Source of the DNA: Solirubrobacteraceae bacterium
GTDB lineage: Bacteria; Actinomycetota; Thermoleophilia; Solirubrobacterales; Solirubrobacteraceae
Direction of reading: 5' to 3'
Assembly: GCA_030447785.1 (NCBI GenBank)
Contig: JAUJOF010000003.1
Coordinates: 217,336 to 281,335 of the forward strand
DNA length: 64,000 bases
Every line of letters begins with the position of its first letter. The first letter of the stretch is position 1. Positions 49,787-58,066 of the stretch are shown one piece after another. A program made the translations under genes and the position numbers. The notes beneath the pieces are model-generated. The model ran no database searches. It saw only the letters and a list, made by a program, of their open reading frames with translations, and was not told the origin of the DNA.

Positions 49787-49798
49787 ATGACCAGGGAG

Positions 49799-49834
49799 CG
49801 CCCGACCGGGCAGGAACCCCCCTCAACGGGGGGG
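49799..49834 (+). terminator. two GC hairpins between the response regulator and fabD
   Basis: GCCCG-AC-CGGGC (49799-49810) and CCCCCC-TCAAC-GGGGGG (49817-49833). There is no T-run, so termination, if it occurs, is not of the classical kind. Confidence 0.4.
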
Positions 49835-49884
49835 ATCGTGCCCCCTGGTGCGATCTGGGCGGGCCGCTGGGGGAGGGTGGGCGC

Positions 49885-50754
49885 ATGGCCACCGACGCCC
49901 CCACCGCCGTCCTCTTCCCCGGCCAGGGCAGCCACGAGGCGGGCATGCGCGACACCGTCGCCGCCCACGCGCCCGACCTGCTCGAGCGCTGCCTGGAGCT
50001 CGTGGGCGAGGACCCCTTTCCGCGCGCCGCGGACAGCACGCGCTTCGCCCAGCCCGCGATCTTCTGCGCGAGCATCGCCCGCTGGCGCGCCGGAAGGCCG
50101 AACGACCCGCCCGTCGCGGTGGCCGGCCACTCGCTGGGCGAGTTCTCTGCGCTCGTGGCCGCGGGCGCCCTCGACGCCTCCGAGGGGCTCGAGCTCGTGG
50201 TGCTGCGCGGCCGCCTGATGGCCGAGGCCGGCGAGCACGCCGGCGGCGGCGCCATGCTCGCGGTACTGGGCGGCGAGGACGAGGCCGTGCACGCGCTGGC
50301 CGCCAAGCACGAGGTCACCGTGGCCAACGAGAACGCTCCCGGCCAGCTCGTGCTCTCGGGCCCGACGGACGCGCTCGACGCGGTCGCCGAGGAGGCCAAG
50401 GCCGGAGGCATGCGCGCCATGGAGCTGGGCGTCGCCGGCGCCTTTCACTCCCCGATCGTGGCCCCCGCCGAGCCTCCCTTCCGCGAGGCGCTCGAGCGCG
50501 CGGCCTTCCGCGAGCCTGAGATCCCGGTGATCTCCGGCATGACGGCCGCGCCGATGACCGATCCCGTGGCCGATCTGTCCGCCGCGCTGACCCATCCCGT
50601 GCGCTGGAAGGACACGATGCAGGCGCTGGCCGCGCTGGGAGCCGAGCGCTTCCTGGACTCCGGACCAGGCAGCGTGCTCGCCAAGCTGGTGCGCCGCAAC
50701 CTTCCCGACGCCGAGGGCGGCTCCCTCGACCTCCCCGAGGCCGCGCGTGCGTGA
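49885..50754 (+). CDS. fabD: malonyl-CoA:ACP transacylase
   Basis: A 289-residue FabD. AVLFPGQGSHEAGM, the nucleophile in VAGHSLGEFSALVAAGA, His in GAFHSPIV and Gln/Arg contacts are present. It loads malonyl groups onto ACP for type II fatty acid synthesis. ATG 49885. First gene of a FAS-II operon running to 55929. Confidence 0.94.
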   Translation: MATDAPTAVLFPGQGSHEAGMRDTVAAHAPDLLERCLELVGEDPFPRAADSTRFAQPAIFCASIARWRAGRPNDPPVAVAGHSLGEFSALVAAGALDASEGLELVVLRGRLMAEAGEHAGGGAMLAVLGGEDEAVHALAAKHEVTVANENAPGQLVLSGPTDALDAVAEEAKAGGMRAMELGVAGAFHSPIVAPAEPPFREALERAAFREPEIPVISGMTAAPMTDPVADLSAALTHPVRWKDTMQALAALGAERFLDSGPGSVLAKLVRRNLPDAEGGSLDLPEAARA

Positions 50755-50793
50755 GCTGCGCATCGGGGTCTGCATGCTCGAGTGGGGAGAGCG

Positions 50794-51531
50794 ATGAGTT
50801 CGCGCCCCGAAGGGTGTGCGCTGGTGACCGGCGCCTCGCGCGGCATCGGTGCGGCGATCGCCACCACCCTGGCCGTCGATGACGGCTGGACGGTGGGCGT
50901 GAACTTCCGCTCCGACGAGGCGGGCGCCCAGCGCGTCGTCGAGGGCATCGAGGAAGCCGGAGGCCGTGCGGCGCCGGTGGCCGGCGACGTAGCTCAGCGC
51001 GGCAGCGACGAAAAGGTCCTCGCCGAGCTGGAGGAGCGCTTCGGCCCCGTGCTGGTGCTCGTCAACAACGCCGGCATGCGCGCCGACGGCCTGACGGTCC
51101 AGCTCGACGACGACGCCTGGGACCAGGTGCTCGCCACCAACCTCTCGGCCGCCTTCCGCCTCACCCGCCGGGCGGTGCGCACCATGGTGCGCGCGCGCTT
51201 CGGGCGCATCGTCAACGTGGCCTCGGTCGTCGGCCCCAAGGCCAACGCCGGCCAGGCCAACTACGCGGCCTCCAAGGCCGGTCTCATCGGTTTCACCCGC
51301 ACGGTGGCCGTCGAGGTCGCCCGCCGCGGCGTGACCGTCAATGCCGTCGCGCCGGGGCTCATCGAGACCGATCTGACCGAGGGGCTGGGACCCGAGCTGC
51401 TGGACGCCGTGCCCGCCCGCCGCGCGGGCACGCCCGAAGACGTCGCGGCCTGCGTGCGCTTCCTGATCTCCGACCACGCGTCCTATGTCACCGGCACCAC
51501 GCTCACCGTCGACGGCGGGCTGAGCGCCTGA
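50794..51531 (+). CDS. fabG: 3-oxoacyl-ACP reductase
   Basis: A 245-residue SDR: CALVTGASRGIGAAIA, LVNNAGMRADGL, catalytic Ser in VASVVGPKANAGQANYAASKAG with Tyr and Lys, and the C-terminal VTGTTLTVDGGLSA. It reduces 3-ketoacyl-ACP with NADPH. ATG 50794 follows GGGGAG; GTG 50782 upstream is possible. Confidence 0.94.
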   Translation: MSSRPEGCALVTGASRGIGAAIATTLAVDDGWTVGVNFRSDEAGAQRVVEGIEEAGGRAAPVAGDVAQRGSDEKVLAELEERFGPVLVLVNNAGMRADGLTVQLDDDAWDQVLATNLSAAFRLTRRAVRTMVRARFGRIVNVASVVGPKANAGQANYAASKAGLIGFTRTVAVEVARRGVTVNAVAPGLIETDLTEGLGPELLDAVPARRAGTPEDVAACVRFLISDHASYVTGTTLTVDGGLSA

Positions 51532-51569
51532 CCAACCCTCTGACCAACCCCTGACCCAAAGGAGCATCA

Positions 51570-51821
51570 ATGTCCACCGACACCGCCACCCCCGAGCAGG
51601 TCGAGAAGGTCGTCTACGACGCCCTCGTGGAGATCGGTCCCGAGCGCGACCAGCTGCACCGCGACGCGACCTTCGAGGAGCTCGACGTCGACTCGCTCGA
51701 CCTCGCCGAGGTCTCACAGGTCGTCGAAGAGCACTTCGGCGTCCAGCTCAAGGGCGACGACGTCAGCCAGATCCGCACCGTGGGCGACGCGGTCGACCTG
51801 GTGGTGAACCGAGCGAAGTGA
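51570..51821 (+). CDS. acpP: acyl carrier protein
   Basis: An 83-residue ACP. The phosphopantetheine serine is Ser42 in LDVDSLDLAEV, within four acidic helices. Overlaps fabF by GTGA. AAAGGAG lies before ATG 51570. Confidence 0.95.
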   Translation: MSTDTATPEQVEKVVYDALVEIGPERDQLHRDATFEELDVDSLDLAEVSQVVEEHFGVQLKGDDVSQIRTVGDAVDLVVNRAK

Positions 51822-53020
51822 CCCGGGGGGTCGTCATCACCGGCGTGGGGGCCGTGACGCCACTGGGCGTCGGGGCCCGCACGCTGCACGAGCGCTGGAG
51901 CGCCGGGACGAGCGGGCTCGAGGACGGCGAGGGCGCCTGCACCGAGTTCGACCCCACCATCGCCATGACCTCCAAGGAGGCGCGGCGGGCGGACCGCTTC
52001 AGCCAGCTGGCCGTCGCCGCGTGCGCCGAGGCGCTCGAGGAGGCGGGGTGGGACGACGACGGCCCTTACCCGTCAGAACGCATCGGGTGCGTCCTGGGCA
52101 CCGGCATCGGCGGCATCGGCACGCTCGAGGCCAACCACGCCAAGCTGCTGGAGAGCGGCCCGGGCAGCGTTTCGCCGCTGGCCGTGCCGTTGATGATGGG
52201 CAACGCCGGCGCCGCCGCGCTGTCCATGCGCCACAGGCTGTGCGGGCCCGTATACGGCCTCGTGTCGGCCTGCGCGGCCGGCGCCCACGCGATCGGCGAC
52301 GCCGCGCGCCTGGTGCGCTCGGGCGACGCCGACGCCATGGTCGCCGGCGGCTCGGAGGCCACGCTCTCCCCACTGGCCCGCGCCGCCTTCTCCGCGCTGG
52401 ACGCGCTGTCACCCACCGGCGTCTCACGGCCCTTCGACGCGCGGCGCGACGGCTTCGTGATGGGGGAGGGAGCGGGCGTGCTCGTCCTCGAGGAGGCCGA
52501 GCAGGCAGAGGCCCGCGGGGCCACCGTGCTGGGCGAGGTCCTCGGCTACGCCGCGACCTCCGACGCCCACCACATCACCGCGCCCGACCCTGCGGGCACC
52601 GGCGCGGCGGCGGCGATCGGCGGGGCGCTGGCCGATGCGGGTCTCCAGGCGGGCGACGTCGACTACGTCAACGCGCACGGCACCTCCACCCCGCTCAACG
52701 ACCGCTCGGAGACGGCGGCCCTCAAGGCGGCACTGGGGGAGCGGGCGAACGAGATCCCCGTGTCGTCGACCAAGTCGGCCATCGGCCACCTGCTGGGCGC
52801 CGCGGGCGCCGTCGAGGCCGTGGCCACCCTGCTCGCCCTGCGCGACGCCGTCGCTCCGCCCACGCTGGGCTACGAGGAGCCCGACGAGGGGATGGACCTC
52901 GACTACGTGCCCGGCAGCGCCCGCCCGCTCGACGTGAACGGGCGCCCACCCGTCGCGATCTCCAACGCCTTCGGCTTCGGCGGCCACAACGCGGTGCTGT
53001 GCCTCGGGGCGGCGGCGTGA
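51818..53020 (+). CDS. fabF: 3-oxoacyl-ACP synthase II
   Basis: A 400-residue condensing enzyme. The catalytic triad is Cys152 (GLVSACAAGAHA), His in NAHGTSTPLND and His in KSAIGHLLGAAG. It begins TRGVVITGVGAVTPLG and ends FGFGGHNAVLCL. It elongates acyl-ACP. FabH (initiation) is not in the window. Its stop overlaps the next gene by GTGA. Confidence 0.95.
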   Translation: MTRGVVITGVGAVTPLGVGARTLHERWSAGTSGLEDGEGACTEFDPTIAMTSKEARRADRFSQLAVAACAEALEEAGWDDDGPYPSERIGCVLGTGIGGIGTLEANHAKLLESGPGSVSPLAVPLMMGNAGAAALSMRHRLCGPVYGLVSACAAGAHAIGDAARLVRSGDADAMVAGGSEATLSPLARAAFSALDALSPTGVSRPFDARRDGFVMGEGAGVLVLEEAEQAEARGATVLGEVLGYAATSDAHHITAPDPAGTGAAAAIGGALADAGLQAGDVDYVNAHGTSTPLNDRSETAALKAALGERANEIPVSSTKSAIGHLLGAAGAVEAVATLLALRDAVAPPTLGYEEPDEGMDLDYVPGSARPLDVNGRPPVAISNAFGFGGHNAVLCLGAAA

Positions 53021-53475
53021 GCCTCGCGTTGGGGAGAGCCTCGGGGGATCCGCCTCGGGCGGCCACATCGGCCGCCGTCGCCACCCCTCCACGGCCCGAC
53101 GAGCGGCTGAGCCCGCTCGAGCGACTCCAGATCCTGTGCGACCCCGAGTCGCTGAGCCTCATCCGCTCCGACGTGGAGTCCTCGCGCATGGGGGACCGCG
53201 CCCGGCCGGGGGACGGCGTGGTGGGCGCCATGGGCCGCGCGGTGGGCATCGTCCACCGCCGGCCGATCGCCGAGGCCGACGACCCGGCCGCGGCGCGCGA
53301 GGGCTTCGCGCGCCAGTACGCCGAGGAGCACCTCAGCGCCCAGGCCGCCACGCGCGAGGGCTTCGTCGACGACGTCGTGGCGCCCTCGCAGACCCGTGGG
53401 CGCCTGGCCGACGCGCTGGCCGCCCTGGAGGCGGGGGAGCGCGTGGCCCCCGGATACACCAACATCCCCCTGTGA
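53017..53475 (+). CDS. internally deleted acyl-CoA carboxylase carboxyltransferase (AccD/PccB-like)
   Basis: A 152-residue protein. Residues about 30-70 (LSPLERLQILCDPESLSLIRS, RMGDRARPGDGVVG) match the start of carboxyltransferase beta-type subunits. Residues about 72-140 (AVGIVHRRPIAEADD, YAEEHLSAQAATREGFVDDVVAPSQTR) match the extreme C-terminus. The 300-400 residues that form the catalytic CoA and biotin sites are missing, with the frame intact at the join. It occupies the accD place in the FAS operon. It cannot be an active carboxyltransferase. The leader (residues 1-28) shows weak similarity to the GC-rich repeat. Confidence 0.75.
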   Translation: MSLALGRASGDPPRAATSAAVATPPRPDERLSPLERLQILCDPESLSLIRSDVESSRMGDRARPGDGVVGAMGRAVGIVHRRPIAEADDPAAAREGFARQYAEEHLSAQAATREGFVDDVVAPSQTRGRLADALAALEAGERVAPGYTNIPL

Positions 53476-53492
53476 GAAGGAGCGAGCCACCC

Positions 53493-54014
53493 ATGAGCAC
53501 CGAGATCCTCTCCGTGCCCTTCGAGGCGCTGGCCGAAGGCGCGGGGTTCGAGACCCGCGGGCGCACGGTGACGGAGGCCGACGTGGTCGCCTTCTCCGCG
53601 CAGACCGGCGACTGGCACCCCCAGCACGCCGACGCGGAGTGGGCGGCGCGCAGCGCCTTCGGCGAACGCGTCGCCCACGGGATGCTCGTGCTCTCCTACG
53701 CCGTCGGCCTCGTGTCGTTCGACCCCGCACGTGTGCTGGCGCTGCGCCGCGTCAGCGACGCGGTCTTCAAGCGCCCCGTACGCCTGGGCGACACGATCCG
53801 CGTGCGCGGCGAGGTGGCCGCGCTGCGCCCGGTCAGCGACGAGGCCGGCCTGGCCACACTGGCCTGGACGGTGGTCAACCAGGACGGGCAGACGGTGGTG
53901 CGCGCCCGGGTGGAGGTGCTGTGGGCGCGCGACGGCGCGCCTCCCACGCCCGAGTCGGACGAGCCCGTCCGGTCCGAGTCCGAGTCAGGCCTGCCCGCCC
54001 GGGCCGCGCTGTGA
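53493..54014 (+). CDS. MaoC-family hot-dog dehydratase
   Basis: A 173-residue R-hydratase-type protein. The active-site motif is AFSAQTGDWHPQHADAEWAARSAFGERVAHGML (Asp and His in DWHPQHAD, then GERVAHGML). It likely performs the 3-hydroxyacyl-ACP dehydration step in place of FabZ/FabA, neither of which is seen here. The C-terminal 20 residues are an acidic Ser/Pro tail. AGAAGGAG is before ATG 53493. Confidence 0.88.
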   Translation: MSTEILSVPFEALAEGAGFETRGRTVTEADVVAFSAQTGDWHPQHADAEWAARSAFGERVAHGMLVLSYAVGLVSFDPARVLALRRVSDAVFKRPVRLGDTIRVRGEVAALRPVSDEAGLATLAWTVVNQDGQTVVRARVEVLWARDGAPPTPESDEPVRSESESGLPARAAL

Positions 54015-54826
54015 TGCTCGACGGCAAGCGACTGCTCATCACCGGCGTGATCACGCACGACTCGATCGCCCATCACGTCGCCCGCCGCGCCCAGGAGCAG
54101 GGTGCCGAGATCGTGCTGACCGGCTTCGGGCGCGCGCGGCGCATGACCGACCGCGCGGCGCGCTCGCTGCCCGACCCGCCCGACGTGCTCGAGCTGGACG
54201 TCAACAGCGAGGACGACCTGCAGGCGGTGCACGACGAGCTCACACGCCGCTGGGGCAGCGTGGACGGCGTCCTGCACGCCGTGGCCTTTGCCCCGCCCGA
54301 CGCGCTGGGCGGCGCCTTCCTGACCACGCCTGCCGACAGTGCGGTGCAGGCCTTTCGCACGAGCGCGTTCTCGCTCAAGGCGCTCAGCGAGGCGCTGCTG
54401 CCCCTCCTCGAAGCCGAGCAGCCGGGGGCCGTGGTGGGCATGGACTTCGACGCCTCCGTGGCCTGGCCGGCCTACGACTGGATGGGGGTGGCCAAGGCGG
54501 CGCTGGAGGCGGTCTCGCGCTACCTCGCGCGCGACCTGGGCCCGCGCGGGGTGCGCGTCAACCTGGTCTCCGCCGGACCGGTCGAGACACTGGCCGCGGG
54601 TGGCATCTCCGGCTTCGAGCAGCTCGCGGCCGCGTGGGGGGACCAGGCGCCGCTGGGCTGGGACACCTCCGACCCCGCGCCGGTGGCCGACGCGGTCTGC
54701 TTTTTGCTCTCCGACCTGGCCCGCGGGATCACCGGCGAGATCCTCCACGTGGACGGCGGGTTCCACGCCATGGGCGCGCCCGGGCCCTCGGCGGTCGCGG
54801 CACCGTCCGAGGAGGCCTCCGCGTGA
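54014..54826 (+). CDS. fabI: enoyl-ACP reductase, FabI/InhA type
   Basis: A 270-residue SDR-type enoyl reductase. ITGVITHDSIAHHVARRAQEQGAEIVLTGFGR is the FabI nucleotide-binding start (I/V..DSIA). The active site is WPAYDWMGVAKAALEA (Tyr-x6-Lys), and it ends GITGEILHVDGGFHAMG. The start resembles mycobacterial InhA. It completes the elongation cycle. ATG 54014 overlaps the MaoC stop (TGATG). Confidence 0.92.
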   Translation: MLDGKRLLITGVITHDSIAHHVARRAQEQGAEIVLTGFGRARRMTDRAARSLPDPPDVLELDVNSEDDLQAVHDELTRRWGSVDGVLHAVAFAPPDALGGAFLTTPADSAVQAFRTSAFSLKALSEALLPLLEAEQPGAVVGMDFDASVAWPAYDWMGVAKAALEAVSRYLARDLGPRGVRVNLVSAGPVETLAAGGISGFEQLAAAWGDQAPLGWDTSDPAPVADAVCFLLSDLARGITGEILHVDGGFHAMGAPGPSAVAAPSEEASA

Positions 54827-55929
54827 GCCCCGTCACCCTGCTCACGGGGGCCAGCGGCTTCCTGGGCCTCGAGGTTCTAACCCGTCTCCTGGAGCGCCGT
54901 GAGGGCGAGGTGCGCGCCCTGATACGCGGCGACGACCAGGCGGCCGCCGACGCGCGTCTTGCCACCGCGCTCGACGGCCTGGGCGTGGAGGGCGAGCGTC
55001 GCCGGCGCGTGCGGGCGGTGCGCGGCGAGCTCACGGCCGGAGGCCTCGGCCTGGCCGACGGCGAGGCGGACCACCTCGCCGGCGAGGTGACCGAGATCGT
55101 GCACTGCGCAGCGTCGGTCTCGTTCTCGCTGAGCCTGGAGGAGGCCCGGGCGATCAACGTGGTGGGCACCAGCCGGGTGTTGGATCTGGCGCGCCACATC
55201 GCCCAGACCGGCCGCCTGGAGCGCCTCGTGCACGTCTCCACCGCCTTCGTGGCCGGCCGCCACCGCGGGCGCTTCACCGAGCGTGACCTGTTCGTCGGGC
55301 AGGAGTTTCGCAACACCTACGAGCGCACCAAGGCCGAGGGGGAGGCGCTCGTGTCCGGCTCGGCGCCCGAGCTGCCCACCGTGGTCGTGCGTCCCAGCAT
55401 CGTGGTGGGGGAGTCCGACTCGGGCTGGACGCCGGTCTTCAACGTCCTCTACTGGCCGCTGCGCGCCTTCGAGCGCGGGCTGCTTCCCGCCGTCCCCGCG
55501 CGACCCGACGGACGCGTGGATGTCGTGCCCGCCGACTACGTGGCCGACGCGGTCGTCCATCTGCTGCGCGAGCGTCCCGACGTGCGCGGCGTGGTCCACG
55601 CCACCGCGGGAGACGGCGCCATCACGGTCGAGCGCCTCATCTCGCTGGCCTGCACCGCGTTCGGACGCGAGCGCCCCGAGTTCGTCGAGGCGACGCCCGA
55701 ACTGGCCGAGCACAGCGAGGAGGCCGGGCGCTACCTGCCCTACTTCGACATGGATGTCACCTTCGACGACGCGCGGGCACGGGAGATGCTGGGGCCGGCC
55801 GGCCTGCGCGCACCGTCCCTGGAGGACTACTTCCCCGCGATCGTCGACTTCGCCCAGCGCGCACGCTGGGGCAAGCGGCCGTTGACGCGCGCGCAGGCCC
55901 GCGAGGCGCTGGGCTACACCGCCGCCTGA
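54823..55929 (+). CDS. NAD-binding_4 fatty acyl reductase-like SDR
   Basis: A 368-residue extended SDR. VTLLTGASGFLGLEVLTRLLE is the Rossmann start; VHCAASVSFSLSLEEARAINVVGT, HVSTAFVAG, YERTKAEGEAL (Tyr-x3-Lys) and VVRPSIVVGESDSGWTP follow, as in thioester reductases and fatty acyl-CoA reductases (male-sterility family). It is coupled by GTGA to fabI. It could reduce acyl-ACP or acyl-CoA to aldehyde or alcohol for unusual lipids; that is inference from context. Confidence 0.82.
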   Translation: MSPVTLLTGASGFLGLEVLTRLLERREGEVRALIRGDDQAAADARLATALDGLGVEGERRRRVRAVRGELTAGGLGLADGEADHLAGEVTEIVHCAASVSFSLSLEEARAINVVGTSRVLDLARHIAQTGRLERLVHVSTAFVAGRHRGRFTERDLFVGQEFRNTYERTKAEGEALVSGSAPELPTVVVRPSIVVGESDSGWTPVFNVLYWPLRAFERGLLPAVPARPDGRVDVVPADYVADAVVHLLRERPDVRGVVHATAGDGAITVERLISLACTAFGRERPEFVEATPELAEHSEEAGRYLPYFDMDVTFDDARAREMLGPAGLRAPSLEDYFPAIVDFAQRARWGKRPLTRAQAREALGYTAA

Positions 55930-55960
55930 CGGGGCCGCTGCCGCGCGCGAGCCGTCTCAG

Positions 55961-56046
<86 letters not shown>

Positions 56047-56111
56047 CTGAGGAGACGGCCCAGTATACGCGCGGCCCGCGGTTGCATCCGTCCTGGGGGG
56101 GCGCTACCGTG

Positions 56112-56127
56112 TCGAACACATGTTCGT
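56112..56127. promoter_or_regulatory. LexA (SOS) box before lexA
   Basis: TCGAAC-ACAT-GTTCGT, one mismatch from the actinobacterial/Bacillus-type box TCGAAC-N4-GTTCGA. It lies 38 bases upstream of the lexA start, so lexA is autoregulated. An ATG inside the box is therefore unlikely to be the start. Confidence 0.88.
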
Positions 56128-56164
56128 TCAGGCCTCGTCCGCCGCCACGCGCAAGGAGCCGCTG

Positions 56165-56779
56165 ATGGACCTCACCAAGCGCCAGCAGGAGATCTTCGAC
56201 TTTATCAAGCGCTACTCCGCCAAGTACGGCTACCCGCCGACGGTCCGAGACATCGGCAAGGCGGTGGGGCTGGCCTCGTCGTCCACGGTCCACGCGCACC
56301 TGGCCAACCTGGAGCGGCTGGGCCTGCTGCGTCGCGATCCGTCCAAGCCGCGCGCCATCGAGCTGCTGGACCGCGCGGTGGCTGAGGTCAAGAGCCTGGT
56401 GGCGCCCAGCGGCCTGCCGCTCGTCGGCTCGGTGGCCGCCGGTCAGCCCGTGCTGGCCGAGGAGAACATCGAGGACTACATCGAGGTGCCCGAGGAGCTC
56501 GGCCGGGGCGAGGGGGAGTTCATCCTGCGCGTGCGTGGCGAGTCGATGCGCGATGCGGGGATCCTCGAGGGCGACTACGTCGTGGTGCGAGGTCAGGAGA
56601 CGGCCACCGACGGTGACGTGGTGGTGGCCATGGTGGGCGAGGAGGCGACCGTCAAGACCTTCTTCCGCGAGAGCGATCACGTGCGCCTGCAGCCTCAGAA
56701 CGCCGCCATGGAGCCCATCCGCTCCAAGGAGGTCCGGGTGCTCGGGCGCGTCGTCGGGCTGTTTCGGAGCCTGCCGTGA
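56165..56779 (+). CDS. lexA: SOS repressor LexA
   Basis: A 204-residue LexA. N-terminal winged helix: LTKRQQEIFDFIKRYSAKYGYPPTVRDIGKAVGLASSSTVHAHL. The cleavage site is in GSVAAGQPVLAEENIEDY (Ala-Gly), the catalytic Ser in RGESMRDAGILEGDYVVV, and the Lys in EATVKTFFRE. ATG 56165 has AAGGAG upstream and lies after the SOS box. It represses lexA, and by the boxes seen here imuB and dnaE2. Confidence 0.96.
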   Translation: MDLTKRQQEIFDFIKRYSAKYGYPPTVRDIGKAVGLASSSTVHAHLANLERLGLLRRDPSKPRAIELLDRAVAEVKSLVAPSGLPLVGSVAAGQPVLAEENIEDYIEVPEELGRGEGEFILRVRGESMRDAGILEGDYVVVRGQETATDGDVVVAMVGEEATVKTFFRESDHVRLQPQNAAMEPIRSKEVRVLGRVVGLFRSLP

Positions 56780-57012
56780 GCTCGGTGGCGCAGCTCGAGC
56801 ACCGGGTCGAGCGCCGCCACCGGCGTGTCGAGGCCTTGCCCCCGCGCGGCGGGTCGACGCTGGAGGACGTGCTCTCCGGCGTCTGGGAGGACCTGTCCGC
56901 GCACCGTCCCGCCCCGTGCCCGGTCTGCCCTGGCGAGCTGGTGCCTCGCCCGTGCGCCGGGGCGGCGGCGGCCGGCGGGCGCTGCACCAGCTGCGGGACC
57001 CAACTCTCATAA
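56776..57012 (+). CDS. small zinc-ribbon protein co-transcribed with lexA
   Basis: A 78-residue protein with C-terminal CPVCPGELVPRP...CTSCGTQLS (two Cys pairs), preceded by a basic helical part. GTG 56776 overlaps the lexA stop by GTGA, so it is probably made with LexA and damage-inducible. No family recognised. Confidence 0.7.
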   Translation: MSSVAQLEHRVERRHRRVEALPPRGGSTLEDVLSGVWEDLSAHRPAPCPVCPGELVPRPCAGAAAAGGRCTSCGTQLS

Positions 57013-57588
57013 GACGTATCTCAGGGGACGGGATCGACATCCATGTCGATCCTTCGAGAGAAGATCGCTTCGCCGTTCCGGCGGCGAGTCCCGGGCAGAT
57101 CGCTGCGCGATCCACCCGGGACGGGTGTGGCCTACCGAGATCGTCCTAGCGGCGCGCGGCGCCTTCACACGCACCACCTGCGTGCGCGCGGCCAGGTCGC
57201 CGATGCGCTGGCGCCGCGGGCCGGTGGCGAAGACGACCACCAGGCCGAGCAGGTAGAGCACGGGCAGCGAGTCGACGATACGCAGCAGGGTGCGGATCGC
57301 GATGGCCCCGGCCCCGGCCGGCGTCCCGTCGAGCCCGACGACGCGCACGCCGGCGAGCTGCTTGCCGGGTGTCTGGCCGCGCGCGGCCTCGCCCACGAAG
57401 TGGTAGGCCAGGACGATCAGCGCGAAGACCAGCGTGGAGGCGGTGTCCAGTTGCACGCTGAAGCGTGCGCCCTGCGCGCTCGCGCCGCCCGAGACGATGC
57501 CCACGAGCGTGAAGACCACGGCGAGGATGAGCAGGTCCGCCACCGCTGCACCGATCCGCCGTCCGAGCGCGTCGTCGCCCACGGTCAC
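57007..57588 (-). CDS. RDD-family membrane protein
   Basis: A 193-residue protein. RRIGAAVADLLILAVVFTLVG is the RDD start; further helices are STLVFALIVLAYHFVGEA and VDSLPVLYLLGLVVVF, with the conserved GQTPGKQLAGVRVVGLDG and RRQRIGDLAARTQVV. The family domain ends near residue 147. The last ~45 residues are basic, encoded by a run of hairpins at 57031-57120, and not family-like, so the natural end may have been replaced. It is convergent with the zinc-ribbon gene, overlapping by 6 bases. Confidence 0.82.
   Translation of the reverse strand: MTVGDDALGRRIGAAVADLLILAVVFTLVGIVSGGASAQGARFSVQLDTASTLVFALIVLAYHFVGEAARGQTPGKQLAGVRVVGLDGTPAGAGAIAIRTLLRIVDSLPVLYLLGLVVVFATGPRRQRIGDLAARTQVVRVKAPRAARTISVGHTRPGWIAQRSARDSPPERRSDLLSKDRHGCRSRPLRYVL
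57031..57120. repeat. four consecutive perfect or near-perfect inverted repeats
   Basis: IR1: GGATCGACAT (57031-57040) and ATGTCGATCC (57043-57052). IR2: CGAT-C-CTTC and GAAGATCG around a GAGA loop (57047-57067). IR3: CGCCG-TTC-CGGCG (57071-57083). IR4: CCCGGG-CA-GATCGC, loop TGC, GCGATC-CA-CCCGGG (57090-57120). Together they would fold into a string of hairpins in either transcript, at the convergent end of lexA-ZnR and the RDD gene. Confidence 0.8.
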
Positions 57589-57617
57589 CTTCTACCACCT
57601 GGCGCGTTCGCACGGCC

Positions 57618-57623
57618 TATCCT
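57618..57623 (+). promoter_or_regulatory. -10 element of rnpB
   Basis: TATCCT lies 7 bases before the predicted 5' end of RNase P RNA. Confidence 0.5.
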
Positions 57624-57630
57624 TGGTCGC

Positions 57631-57957
57631 GCAGGCCAGGCAGCCGCGGAGGAGACGCCCTTCGAGGAAAGTCCGGACATCGCAGGGCAGGGCGGTCGGG
57701 ATACCGACCCGGGGAAACCCGCGGGAAAGTGCCACAGAAAGGACACCGCCGATGGCGCGCGACGGTTCGCCGCCCGCGCGCACAGGCAAGGGTGAAACGG
57801 TGCGGTAAGAGCGCACCGGCGCCGTGGTGACACGGCGGCCAGGCAAACCCCGCCCGATGCAAGGCCAAGCAGGACCGTTCGCAGGTGGCCCGCCGAGGTC
57901 CAGGTCGGCCGCTCAGATGGATGGCTGTCCACGACAGAATCCGGCTTACCGGCCTGC
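57631..57957 (+). ncRNA. rnpB: RNase P RNA, class A
   Basis: P1 arms GCAGGCC (57631-57637) and GGCCTGC (57951-57957) close the molecule. The universal segments are present in order: GAGGAAAGTCCGG, CACAGAAAGGACA, GGGTGAAACGGTGCGGTAAG with AGCGCACCG, GCAAACCCC, and CCACGACAGAATCCGGCTTA near the 3' end. Length about 327 bases. It processes tRNA precursors with RnpA. Confidence 0.95.
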
Positions 57958-57961
57958 TACG

Positions 57962-57991
57962 GCGAGGGCCTCGCTCCGGCGGGGCCCTCGC
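57962..57991 (+). terminator. candidate terminator hairpin after rnpB
   Basis: GCGAGGGCC (57962-57970) pairs perfectly with GGCCCTCGC (57983-57991) around a 12-base loop. No T-run follows. Confidence 0.5.
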
Positions 57992-58050
57992 TACGCCTGA
58001 GAGGCCCCGCGTCTTCCCGCGGACGCTCGCTTGACGCCGGGCGCGCAGGT

Positions 58051-58066
58051 GCGAACATGTGTTCGA
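58051..58066. promoter_or_regulatory. LexA box overlapping the imuB start
   Basis: GCGAAC-ATGT-GTTCGA, one mismatch from TCGAAC-N4-GTTCGA. Its last base is the A of ATG 58066, so LexA bound here would cover the start of a very short or leaderless message. Confidence 0.82.
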
